The position numbers were made by a program, and so were the translations under genes. The notes beneath the pieces were generated by a model. It saw nothing but the letters and a program-made list of their open reading frames with translations, searched no databases and was not told the DNA's origin. This document shows positions 1 through 10,942 of a stretch of DNA of 64,000 nucleotides, one piece after another. Source of the stretch: Hypericum androsaemum (taxonomy: Eukaryota > Streptophyta > Magnoliopsida > Malpighiales > Hypericaceae); assembly GCA_963995505.1 (NCBI GenBank), contig OZ023185.1, positions 20,533,691 through 20,597,690 on the forward strand, read 5' to 3'. Position 1 is the stretch's first letter; every line of letters begins with the position of its first letter.

Positions 1-625
1 ATAGAGAATTGTCCTTTCGCATAAAATTCCGGCAACACGAAATTTAAGGTTATTCTAATTATTTTTATTTGAAATTTGTTCTTTCCATTCTTTTTATATT
101 TCCAACTTTTGGGGAGGAGAAAAAAATGTGATGGACATGGAGAATCAATCTCTTTTAAATCATAAGAACTTGAAATTAAAATGGGAAATTGACTGGAATA
201 CCCCTCAAGTTCATCTGGACACATGGGTGGTAGGATTTTTGCACCGACGTATTCGGTGGTTTCGGTTGGAATTATCGTCGGTGATTGATCCAGGGGCAAG
301 ATCGTAATTTGAACATGGTGGATGAGACCCACAACTGTCCATTGCCAAATCCCATGACTATTTATGGGACATAATTCAATCCGACCGCTTCATATTTGCG
401 CTTGTCCATGTTAATTACAATTCACTCCCAATTTGTTTTTACTTTCATAATTGATTCTTACAGTTTTCTGATTTTTTCCATAACATTTTTCGCAGTCCAA
501 TTTTCTTATTTTCACCCGGATTTGTGAAATTAAACTTATACATGATTACGGAAGTTCAGCGTTTGATATATGTACATTCATACCGTAAAAATATGTTTAA
601 AAAAATGTTTCTTGTGAAGGCGTAA
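1..625. other. AT-rich flank with no gene seen
   Basis: I see no coding region, tRNA or other recognisable signal here. The last five bases before the LTR (626-630, TTTCA) are the left target-site duplication of the adjacent Copia element. Confidence 0.5.
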
Positions 626-630
626 TTTCA

Positions 631-1246
631 TGTTGGACCTAAAGGCCCAATCAGACAATTATTATTGTGCCTGATTGGGCACCAGGCCCAAATTTTGGGT
701 GGAATGGGCCGGTCAACTCGGCCACGCAAGCGCCACGTCAGCGTGATATGGCGCTGACCGCCAGAGTTGGCCAGAGCTGATCGCAAGCGCCACACAAGCT
801 AGGGAGTAGCTTTTGCCACGTGGCATGCCACGTGGTGGACATGCGGTCCGAAGTGCCACGTGGCGGACATGCGGTCCGAAGTGCCACGTGGCCTATAAGT
901 GCCATGTGGCAGCCATGTGCGCCACGTGGGGTTGTCCGAATTTTTCTATAAAAAGGAAAATTTGGCTGAACCAATCTGTAAGTTTTTCCACAACCACTCA
1001 ATAAGAAAGAAAAACTCTGGAATAGTCCCTGAGTTTTGATCAGATTTTTTATAGAGGAAATCTCGTGAAAATCAATTACGAATCTGTTATAACGTGATCG
1101 TAATTCGACTGGCACAAAGATATTGTGGACCCGAACCTGTGGACCTCTTGCTTCAACAAGTAAGTGATTTATTTTAATAAATTAGTTTGTTAATTAATCA
1201 AGTTTTAACATGTAATTACTTATTAATTACTCGTTAAAATCCATCA
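631..1246 (+). repeat. 5' LTR of Copia-1
   Basis: The 616-bp repeat begins TGTTGG and ends CCATCA. It shares almost its whole length with 8411-9060. A CTATAAAAAG TATA box lies at about 946-955, so transcription would start near 975-985. Immediately upstream is a dense cluster of CACGTG palindromes, annotated separately. Confidence 0.93.
817..928 (+). promoter_or_regulatory. Array of G-box (CACGTG) palindromes in the LTR U3
   Basis: Five CACGTG cores, mostly as GCCACGTGGC, occur in 112 bp, with several one-base variants (CATGTG) between them. They are spaced on a short degenerate repeat containing GGACATGCGGTCCGAAGT. The array ends about 20 bp before the LTR TATA box. G-boxes with this ACGT core are known plant bZIP and bHLH (PIF, ABF, HY5) binding sites. 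That these sites drive the element is inference. The 3' LTR carries the same kind of array at about 8584-8735. Confidence 0.7.
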
Positions 1247-1248
1247 AT

Positions 1249-1260
1249 TGGTATCAGAGC
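1249..1260 (+). other. Primer binding site of Copia-1
   Basis: TGGTATCAGAGC lies two bases inside the 5' LTR and is the classical initiator-Met-tRNA complementary primer site of plant Copia elements. Confidence 0.92.
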
Positions 1261-3324
1261 ATGGTTAAAACTATATTTTGATGATGATATGATGTTTTAA
1301 TTCAAATAATTATGTGATTTTTGGGGTTAAAAATCGTGTTAATTATGATTTTATTGAAAATTACAATCTGTTAGACTTTAATATAATTAATTTAGAACTA
1401 ACGGGACTAAATTGAATTTTGTATAACCACGCGGGCAAATTCGCGCACGCGCGAAATCTTAAGTTACCAATCTAAAATTTGACCGCTTACGTGGCACCTG
1501 TATGTCATGGACTTCGGAGCAATTTTTCAAAAACTTGGGGATTGATTTGAAATTTGCCCCAGAAATACCCAAATCGCAGAAAACCCTAATAGTTCGATTT
1601 GGGGGCGATTTTTTCCAAATTGATTTTCGTCAGAAATCTGGTGATTTCGACGCCGTAGATCGACGATAGTCGATTCTCCGGCGTGTCCTCGACATTACGA
1701 TACCACTTTCGTGGATCGACGTCGTCGGAAAACGAAGAACGAAGCCGTCGACGCCAGAGAATTGCGGAAAGGAGAAGATGACCCCGACGACGATTCTGGC
1801 CACGAGGTGACGAGCGCCCGTTACCGTCGCGAGACCACGGCGAGTCGATTACGGGTGGTCTTGGCCGTCGTTGAACCGTGGTCGTGGGCGGAGCTTCGGA
1901 CGCTTTAGGCGTCGCGCGGGAGAAGAGAGAGAGAAGGAAAGGGAAAAATATGCGAGGGCAAAATCGTAATTTTACGATTTTTTCTAAAAATATTTATACT
2001 CGGGTCAAGAAAATCAAAAAATTGGACGGATTGACCTAGTTTCTTAGTTCGACCCAACCCGATTTATGGTTAATTTTGACTTAAGTCAAAATAGGACTTA
2101 AAATATCAGGTTTTCTCTCTTTTAATTGGATAAATTTTGTTTTTATTCAATTAAAATCCAATAAATTGATAAAAATTTGAGAAAATTTTTTCAATTAAGT
2201 TTATTAAAATTATAACGATATTTTTAATAAACGACATATATTTTGGAATGAGTTCTGAGATATGTTAAATTTAACTAATATCACATGGATTGGTCTATAG
2301 TATGATCATTAAAAGATTGAAAAATGAGTTTTTCAATCCTATTTTGGGAGAATATGAGAATTAACCCGAGATTGGCTTGTAATTGATACAAGATTCGATG
2401 GCTACTGGAGAAAGGTATCCGAACTTCTGTGCAACGGAACTTCGATAAAAGGTTCTGAAGCGCTGTTTACTGCTGCGAGTGCCTAAGGATGACATTTATG
2501 TCATCGTTGAGCTTATCGAGGCTGTTAACCGGGAGATGCAAGACTACATCTGGGCTGGAGGTTATAATTATGGAGAGGACTGACCCTCCATATTTCGAGA
2601 CCTCCTGGTCACGCTGAAGATCTAAGAAGATATGTGTATCTTCTCGGAACCCGAGATCAATACCCAAAGAGATGCTCTCTATGATCTGATCCACTATCTC
2701 GAGGAGAGGAGTCTTCTTAGAGAAATGATACCTTCTCCCGTCCTGGAGCTGCGAAGCGGTTTGATCTTGAACCGCTACCTCGCTAAGGAGTACCATTACA
2801 ATTTTCCTCCGCTCCTGATCATCTGGATTATGGATTCGATCCCAGTTCCGGTGGTGAACTTGGAACTTTTCAAATGATCATCCTCGGACCCGGATCTAGA
2901 TATGTATCTGGATTCTCCTACCGGATCGCCTGGACACCCGATCCCCATGTGATTACATGTTATGTTTAACTGTCCCCATATACATATGTTGTTTTTGGGG
3001 GAATTTTGTACAATATGTTGAGACCTTGTCTAAGTTTTTTATGTGCGTGTAAACTCAGAATGTACAAATGTATATGTAATGCGTGTAATTAAACAAAGAT
3101 GTTTGTTTAGTTTCTTCCACTTGAGTTTACTATTGATGAACTTTAAATGGTTGAAGTTTAAAATTAATACTTGAACGGTGAGGGGAACCATGCCCATGAC
3201 CCACTTCGATTTTGAGGTTAATCAAGGGCTTCGTATCGTTAAAAGTTATGAGTGTTTAGTAAATTGAATCATATTGCCAAATCAAATTTCTAATATGTTC
3301 TCATATTAAAAATTCTCTATAGAA
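1261..3324 (+). other. Long untranslated leader of Copia-1, possibly with captured sequence
   Basis: Two kilobases lie between the primer site and gag. The stretch at about 1560-1930 differs from its AT-rich surroundings: it has an AAACCCTAA telo-box and then a GC-rich, CG-dinucleotide-rich segment resembling a host gene 5' UTR and early coding region. From 2461 to 2877 one plus-strand frame stays open for 138 codons apart from two stops. I recognise neither segment. They may be captured host DNA or the remains of an extra leader reading frame. Confidence 0.45.
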
Positions 3325-6300
3325 ATGTCAGTTGCTTCTAGATCTATCATAGATGAGTTAAACCGTGAGTTAAAACTAAACGGTGAAAACTATGAGAATT
3401 GGAGCATGAAAATCCAATATGTTCTTGAGGAACAAGAAGTTCTGGAGCACATACATGTGATAATGGATGAGCTTGAAGAAGGCACAACTGCTTAACATAA
3501 GCGAGACAAAGAAGCTTATGTTATTTGGAAGAGAAAGAACACTACTGCCCAATTGATTTTGTTAAGTTCAATGATGGATGATGTCACCCGACAATTTCGC
3601 GTGTATGACAACGCGGAAGAGTTATGGGACGCTCTCAAACAAAAATTCGGAAAGCTTTCAGTGTCAAAGCTGCGTGCTTTGACCATAAGGTTTGACACCT
3701 TTAAGAAGCGTCCGGAGGTTACTGTGAGGAAACACTTGAGAGTGATGTCTAACATGATCAGTGAACTGGTAGAGGCTGGTCACGTACTTAGCAACGAGCA
3801 GCAGATTCAAGCTATCATCTGCTCCCTACCACCAAGTTGGGAACAGATGAAGATAAATCTTACCTATTCTGACTATTTGGTAACATTTGATGATGTTGCC
3901 AGACACCTTGAGCTGAAGGAGGATCGCCTGCTAGCTATGAAATCTCACCCTGAAGCCCATTCGACTAGTTCAACTAGGAGTGGTGGAAAAAAGAAGAAAG
4001 GTAAAGGGAAGGGTAAGTGTAAAGAAACTCCAAAGGCTGAAAGCCATGGAACCAAGTTGGATGGCTCCAAGGCAAAAAAAAAAGCGGTTTAACATTTCAA
4101 AAGTAAAATATTTTAACTGTCAACAGAAGGGACATTTTGCAAAAGATTGCAAGATGCCCAAGCAGGTACACCTAAACTCAAGTGTGAGTAAGTTGTATGT
4201 ATCTTCTTGTACCCTTCTAACTGAGTCACATTCTACGTGGATGATTGATTCAGGAGCGACACACCATGTAGCTAGAGACCGTTGTTCGTTCGTTGAATAC
4301 AGGCGATTGCCGGCTGGAGCAAAAATCATTTTTATCGGTAACAACTCGTGCGTGGATGTGAAAGGCCTGGGCACTTGTAAATTATACCTTCGTGGTGGTC
4401 GTGCCCTTCTTTTATATGACGTGTTGTTTGCTCCAGACATTCGAAAGAACCTGATCTCAGTTTTGGCCTTAATGTCTTTAGGTTTTCGATTGTCGTTTAA
4501 GGACGACACTGTTAGATTATTTTTGGATGATGCCTATTTTGGCCTTGGATATATATCGGAAGGTTTTTTGATTCTGGATATTGATCTTTGTGAAAGCTTT
4601 TCCTTAGTCACTAGTTCAAACTCATCGAAAGATGATATTAAACTATGGCATTCTAGACTAGGCTATATTGGTCAGGATCGTTTAAACCGTCTAGCTAAGG
4701 CAGGACTACTGGAAAATGTAGAGAAATCTATATTACCCAGATGCGTATCCTATCTAGAAGGGAAAAGCACAAGGAAACCTTTCGGTATTGGGGCTAGAAC
4801 CGAATTTTTATTACAACTAGTCCATTCTGACATCTGTGGTCCAATGAACGTGAGGGGAAGGCATGAAGCGTATTACTTCATCACCTTCATTGACGACTAT
4901 ACTAGATATGGTCTGATATACCTGATTTCTCACAAGTCCGAAGCCTTAAACTGTTTCATGACGTACATGTGTTATGTTGAGAATCAGAAGGATAGAAAGA
5001 TAAGGGCCTTACGAACTGATCGTGGCCGTGAATATCTTTCTGATGAGTTCAAAGCTCTATGCATTGAAAAATGGATTGAACATCAGTTGTCCATTCCCTA
5101 TACACCCCAACAAAATGGGGTTGCTGAAAGAAAGAATAGAACCCTTCTTGACATGGTTAGATCGATGATGGCAGAGGCAAATTTGCCTATATCATTATAT
5201 GGAGATGTGCTCCTGACTGCCACATACGTTCTAAACCGTGTTCCCTCTAAGTCTGTTACAGCCACTCCTTATGAAATATGGACAGATCGGAAACCCGATC
5301 TATCATATTTTAAGCCATGGGGGTGTACATCCTATGTCTATTCTACCTTAAGTACTTGCAGTAAACTAGGACCGAGAGAAAGAAAAAGTATCTTTATAAG
5401 ATACCCAGAGGTATCTAAAGGGTACGTGTTCGTAGGTGAACTGGAAGATGGACATGTAACAGAATTTGAATCACGCGATGCCACACTTTTGGAAAATAAA
5501 TTTCCAAGGTTGAGGGAGGTTAGTAATGATCTTACCCTTTATGAGACAAATGAACCAAAATCATCTAGATCACGTCTTCCGAGTGGAAGAATTGAGGAGG
5601 AAGATAGAGATTTTTTAACTCAAAATAATCTGGAAGATCGTGATCTGAGTCCTGAAAGGGAGGTAATTTCTTATTCCAGTGGGAGTACGGTATTTCTACC
5701 CAGTGGGAGTGCGATTCCCGGATATGATAAATATATGAGAGATGTTTATCAAAACTGGAAATATCGTAGGTCTAGCAGAACTAGCATACCATGCCAACGA
5801 TTTGACATCGAAGGCGAAGCTAATGCATTCTTGGTATAACTAAAAAAATTTGGTAGTCCAAGTAAAATTATTCTGGCCATCATACAGGATGAAGATGAGC
5901 CAAAGAATGTATCTGGAGTTTTATCATCTCCAAAACGAACTGAATGGATGAATGCAATGGAAGAAGAAATGTCTTCTATGATCAAAAACCAGGTTTGGGA
6001 TCTGGTTGACCTACCTAAGGGGCACAGGGCAATTAGGAATAAGTGAATTCTCAAAATCAAGCGCAATGCAGATGGCAGTATCGAAAGATACAAAGTGCGT
6101 TTGGTTGCCCAAGGGTTCAAACAACAGGCTGGGATAGACTACGAGGAGACTTTTGCACCTATTGTTAGATTTACGTCAATTAGGGTCATTTTAGCTATGG
6201 TTGCTAACATGAATCTAGAATTATATCAAATGGATGTAAAGACTGCTTTTCTCCATGGAGAATTGGATGAAGAAATCTACATGATTCAGCCTGAGGGCTA

Positions 6301-7454
6301 CATTCAAAAAGGTTGCGAACACAAAACTTGTAAATTGAATAAATTAATTTATGGCCTTAAGCAGTCGTCTAGACAGTGGTATATTCGCTTTCATAATACA
6401 ATCATGGCGCATGATTTTATAATGATAGATGAAGATCACTGCGTGTATGTTAAGCGATCAGGAAAGAAGTTTGTTATCATCACTTTATATGTTGATGACA
6501 TACTTTTAGCTGGAAATAATATAGAATTTCTTGTCGAAATCAAAGATTGGTTATCTTCCAACTTTGAAATGAAAGAAATGGGTGAAGTGAATTACATACT
6601 CGGAGTTAAGAATTCAAGAAATCGTTCGAAAAGAATAGTGTCTCTTTCACAAGAGATCTATATTTGCAAAGTAGTAGAACGTTTCAAATGTGATCATAGT
6701 AACCCAAAGTATGTTCCATTAGTTTTTGAGTAAGGACATGTGCCCAAAAATAGATAAACAACGTGGAGACATGGAGAAGATTCCTTATGCCAACACAGTT
6801 GGATGCCTGATATACGCAATATTGTGTACCAGACCTGATATTTGCTATGCTGTTGGGATAGCAAGCAGATATCAGTCTGATCCAGGCAGTGCTCACTGGA
6901 AGGCTGTCAAAGGAATTTTGAAATATTTGAACACTACTGCAGAATACTCCTTGTGCTATCAAGGGCGTGACCTGATACTGAGTGGCTACACTGATGCTGA
7001 TTGGGGAGGCGACATGGACAAGAAAAAGTCTTCATCTAGATTCGTTTTCTTGTTGGGCAGGGGTGTTATCTCATGGAGCAGTAAGAAGCAAATCTGTGTA
7101 TCCCTGTCAACAATGGAAGCAGAATATATAGCTTCAGCTCATGCTGCACAAGAAGCGGTATGGTTGAAGAGATTGTTAAGCCATCTCTCACTGATCAACT
7201 CGACGGAGCCCGTGAGTCTATTCTGTGACAATCAGGCAGCTATAGCGTATGCTAAGGATCCTAGATTCCATAGCAGGACTAAGCATATAGATATTAAAGT
7301 TCACTTTATTAGAAGTTTAGTAAAATATAAAGAACTGTGTATGAAATACATATTTACACAAGATATGGCCGCAGATCCAATGACTAAAGCATTACCTCGA
7401 GAAATGTTCGAGAAATATGTTAAGTCACTGGGTTTACGACAGTTTTATTTGTAA
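3325..7454 (+). pseudogene. Broken Copia-1 gag-pol polyprotein
   Basis: Gag begins at ATG 3325 and meets an in-frame TAA at 3493. The frame resumes through a UBN2-type gag domain to a ten-base A run at 4074-4083, where it shifts by one. The new frame carries the zinc knuckle (CQQKGHFAKDC, near 4118-4150), the protease motif IDSGAT (near 4247) and an integrase core with IDDYT, RTDRGREY and QQNGVAERKNRT. A TAA at 5837 and a TGA at 6044, the latter in place of an expected Trp, interrupt it before reverse transcriptase (LYVDDILLAGNN, near 6487). A second frameshift near 6715-6735 precedes RNase H (FCDNQAAIAYAKDPRFHSRT). All catalytic domains are still recognisable, but no intact polyprotein can be made. 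Confidence 0.93.
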
Positions 7455-8410
7455 TTCAATTAGTTAGAATAAAGGAGTTTTATTTGGCAATATGAGTTAA
7501 TTATGAAACATGTCGGACAGAAAAGTAGCCCACTCACACGGGTGTTTACCTCTGTAGGAGTCAAGAAGTTGATTCCTAGATGAGATGAGGCAGTTATTAG
7601 ACAGTCATAAGTGCATGTCCTATGACAGAATGCCGTCTTGCTCAAGAGCAAGTTTCCTTATATGATGCAGGAATAAGTTGCTGCATTTGGATTTTCTACA
7701 ATCCATATGATAAGATATAAGTAGAACTTATCATACTATCTGTCCTATTAGCCTAGAGTTAAGCTAAGGCTGATACTCTAGTATGGTGTTAAATGACATG
7801 TGTTCCTTTAAAAAGGAATGTACACCGTAACACGTGATCAGTATCATATGTGCTACTCGACCACTGGATGGGATGAAAATATTGAGTAATTTCACAATCC
7901 CTAGTGTGAGACCAATTTTCGAGAACTGTGATTCCCGAAACCTACCCTTAAGATCCCAAACGTATTCTAGAAGTATGGTCCAGTGCTGCTAGTTTGGAAA
8001 GTTCATGAAAAGGTTATGGCATAGTGATTCGACCTAGCAGGGCTGACCAAAAAAGCAGGCTGTATCATTATGAAAGGAATATAATTAAGGGAGAAGGAAC
8101 TCTGTTCATCACATTCTGAGTTTCGTATTCTGAGTTTCGTGGTTCAGGTGCACCAATTGTATTGAAAAGTACAATAGTGAACCCGAATATAATTATTTGA
8201 AATCACTAATGTGAACAATGGAATGTGACATGAGTCCTGGGATAATAGCATGCATTATACAAGAAGGTTGTCGAGATGCTACTATTCAAGTAGCCTGAGT
8301 GTCCGTGCTCTTGAATTTAGCTTAACACACTCGACGTATGCTGGTCGCACGAAATCTTTTAAAGAAATCTGATAGCTGTTGATCAAGGTCAATAATGATT
8401 GAGTGGGAGA
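7455..8410 (+). other. Untranslated 3' internal region and polypurine tract of Copia-1
   Basis: The region has no open frame of interest. It ends in a purine-rich run, GAGTGGGAGA, at 8401-8410, immediately before the 3' LTR. That is the expected plus-strand priming tract. Confidence 0.8.
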
Positions 8411-9060
8411 TATTGGACCTAAAGGCCCAATCAGGCAATTATTATTGTGTCTGATTGGGCCCAGGCCCATCAGGCCCAAATTTTGGGTGGAATGGGCTGG
8501 TCAACTGTTGACCGGCCCAAGGCCACGCAAGCGCCACGTCAGTGTGACGTGGCGCTGACGCAGTTGCGGCCAGAGTTGGCGGCCCACGTGGCAAAGCTAG
8601 GGGTAGCTTTGCCACGCAAGTGCCACGTGGTCCAAGTGCCACGTGGCAGACATGCGGCCTGAAATGCCATGTGGCGGACATGTGGCCTATAAGTGCCACG
8701 TGGCAGCCATGCGTGCCACGTGGTGTGCCACGTGGCACGTTATGGTTGTCCGGATTTTCCTATAAAAAGGGAAATCTGGCTGAACCAATCTGTAAGTTTT
8801 TCCACAACCACTCAATAAGAAAAAGAACTCTGGAATAGTCCTTGAGTTTTGATCAAATTTTTAATAGAGAAAATCTCGTGAAATTCAATTACGAATTCGT
8901 TATAACGTGATCGTAATTCGACTGGCACGAAGACATTGTGGACCCGAACCTGTGGACCTCTTGCTTCAACAAGTAAGTGATTTATTTTTAACGAATTAGT
9001 TTGTTAATTAATCATATTTTAATATATAATTACTTGTTAATTACGCGTTAAAATCCATCA
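8411..9060 (+). repeat. 3' LTR of Copia-1
   Basis: The 650-bp partner of the 5' LTR ends in CCATCA and is followed by the TTTCA duplication. Its first dinucleotide is TA rather than TG, so it has lost the integrase end signal. It has six CACGTG cores between about 8584 and 8735 and a TATA box at about 8760-8769. Confidence 0.92.
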
Positions 9061-9065
9061 TTTCA

Positions 9066-10942
9066 AATTGCGGTACTGCTTTAACATTATATTGAACCAT
9101 TCTCATTTTTTTTGCTAATTTATTATAATATAATCATATAACATACATAGTTAGTAGCCGTATGATGAACGTAAATATAGTAGCCGTATGATGAACGTAA
9201 ATATGTGCGTGTCATTTTTATGTTACGGAAAATGTCAATGTTATGAGATTTTTCCTGGAAACCTCGTTCGTTACCGTCCTTGAATTGAAATTTAGTGGGT
9301 GGGAAATGTTAGATATATTTAAATTTCCTAACAGGAAAATCAATAATTAGTTTGTTTAGTTGGACCCAGCTCGACCCAACTATAGTATTAACAATCATAG
9401 TTAGAGATTAGTTTCGACAAATCTTAATGACGCTTGGATGTTGCAACGGTCAAATTAAGTTTGATTAATGATGTGATATCATTAATTTCACACGATCGAC
9501 TTACCAAACGTACTCGATAAATAAGAACTTACCAAACGTAACTTTATATTCTTCGCTGGTTGGTTGGTACTGCTGTCTGCTGATCCAAACTTAGAAATAT
9601 CTGGACATCAGAATTTGAACTCTAATTTTTGTGTTCAAACTAAAATAATTTATTGCTTACTTGACTAAAATGTATATTTCTTCATACATAAATTCATTGT
9701 TTACACCTTTCAATAAAATAAATTCATTGTTTACTCGTATTAATATAATTTTGAGGGTTAAACTCATAGCAATATAATGGAGAGAGACATTAAATTTGGT
9801 GGTTGTTTTCTCTTTCCGCCTTTTCTCTCATTATGTTGAATGTATTATAATAGTAGTAGATTGGGATACCCTATCACATTTCATTGATTTACTGATAAAC
9901 TAGGCTCCCGATTGGAATGGGCTGGTCCTCCCAGCACATATAAATAAATAAATAATTATACATCGCAATCAGCTGCATGTGGCCCGTTTAGCATGTAGCT
10001 AACAAGGTGGGTTCTCTCTCACATGGTGATTGAGATTGGCATGTGTTTTTTTTAATAATCTTGATAAGTGCTATTGTATATATTTTTAGAAGTGATTTTC
10101 ATATTGTCTTATTTACATTCGTAAATTTGAACCCAAACTTTCTTAAGTTAATGCAAGTCTATTATTACTTGTATCATTATACGTATTTGCTCATTGAACT
10201 TTCACGAGGAAAATCATTTAATTTAATTGGAGGTCAAATGTTTGTTGTTTTCCTAATCTCATACTGTGAGTGTTTTCTGGAAAAAGAAAATAGGATCCAT
10301 GAGTATAATAATATAAATTTTCATTTTAAATTTGTTACTAAAAATTTTCATTTTAATAGGGAATGGCATGTTTGTGTTTGTACGTGGAGATATAAAACCC
10401 CTGAAATGGGTGTGTGAACGTGAAAACGAATATTTTCTTTTCGGAGGATTCCGAAAAGAATGTCAAAGTCATGTTTGTTTCCGTTTCGCAACAGCTGTAA
10501 GCAACTTTTTGCTGTGACGCCGATTAGTTTTTTTTTACGTAGTACCCACTGAATCCGAAACCATATGATAAATTCACCAACTTGTTTTACCCATTTTTGT
10601 TTACATCAGATGATAAAAAATTGCAGTTTCCGACTCTCCAACACGCCTTTTCAAACGAGGTAGTGCAAGCACAATAGATCATGAATCTCGTTAGAATAAT
10701 TGTCTCTGATACCATACTAAAATCATCATATTCAATCCAAAATTTTAAGGCTCCGATGTGAGATAATAATAAAAACTTTCTCTTTGTCCAAATTATCTCT
10801 AATTACATCGAATAATTCATGCTCGTTCGACGTGATCTAGCAAAATAATCGACATCTCTAATTAAATTCGAATGAAATGAATTGCAGCCGAGCTCTATTG
10901 CAAGAAAAACGAGAAGGGCATACCATAACTGGTATTACATTG
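9066..10942. other. Intergenic DNA with a two-unit 26-bp tandem repeat
   Basis: AT-rich DNA lies downstream of the minus-strand hydrolase gene. A 26-bp unit containing GTAGCCGTATGATGAACGTA is present twice in tandem at 9153-9204. Near 10707-10720 a reversed primer-site-like TCTGATACCA could be the trace of an old LTR element. No gene is seen. Confidence 0.45.

Larger units (their letters stand above)
631..9060 (+). mobile_element. Degenerate full-length Ty1/Copia LTR retrotransposon (Copia-1)
   Basis: An 8.43-kb element is bounded by two direct LTRs (631-1246 and 8411-9060) and by perfect 5-bp target duplications TTTCA at 626-630 and 9061-9065. It has a Met-tRNA-type primer binding site just inside the 5' LTR, a purine-rich tract just before the 3' LTR, and gag, protease, integrase, reverse transcriptase and RNase H in the order that defines Copia. 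The coding region carries three nonsense codons and two frameshifts, so it cannot move on its own. The LTRs differ in length by 34 bp and in many bases, so this is an older insertion than the one at 20187. Unusually, about 2 kb separates the primer site from gag and about 0.95 kb separates pol from the 3' LTR. Confidence 0.95.

Noticed and set aside
738..1115. Open frames on both strands in the Copia-1 LTR (also 8442-8838)
   Set aside because: They are produced by the GCCACGTGGC repeat array and have no protein-like character beyond the repeats.
10043..10417. 124-codon plus-strand frame
   Set aside because: It has AT-rich composition and Phe/Tyr/Asn-heavy content without any recognisable motif, typical of chance frames in AT-rich plant intergenic DNA.
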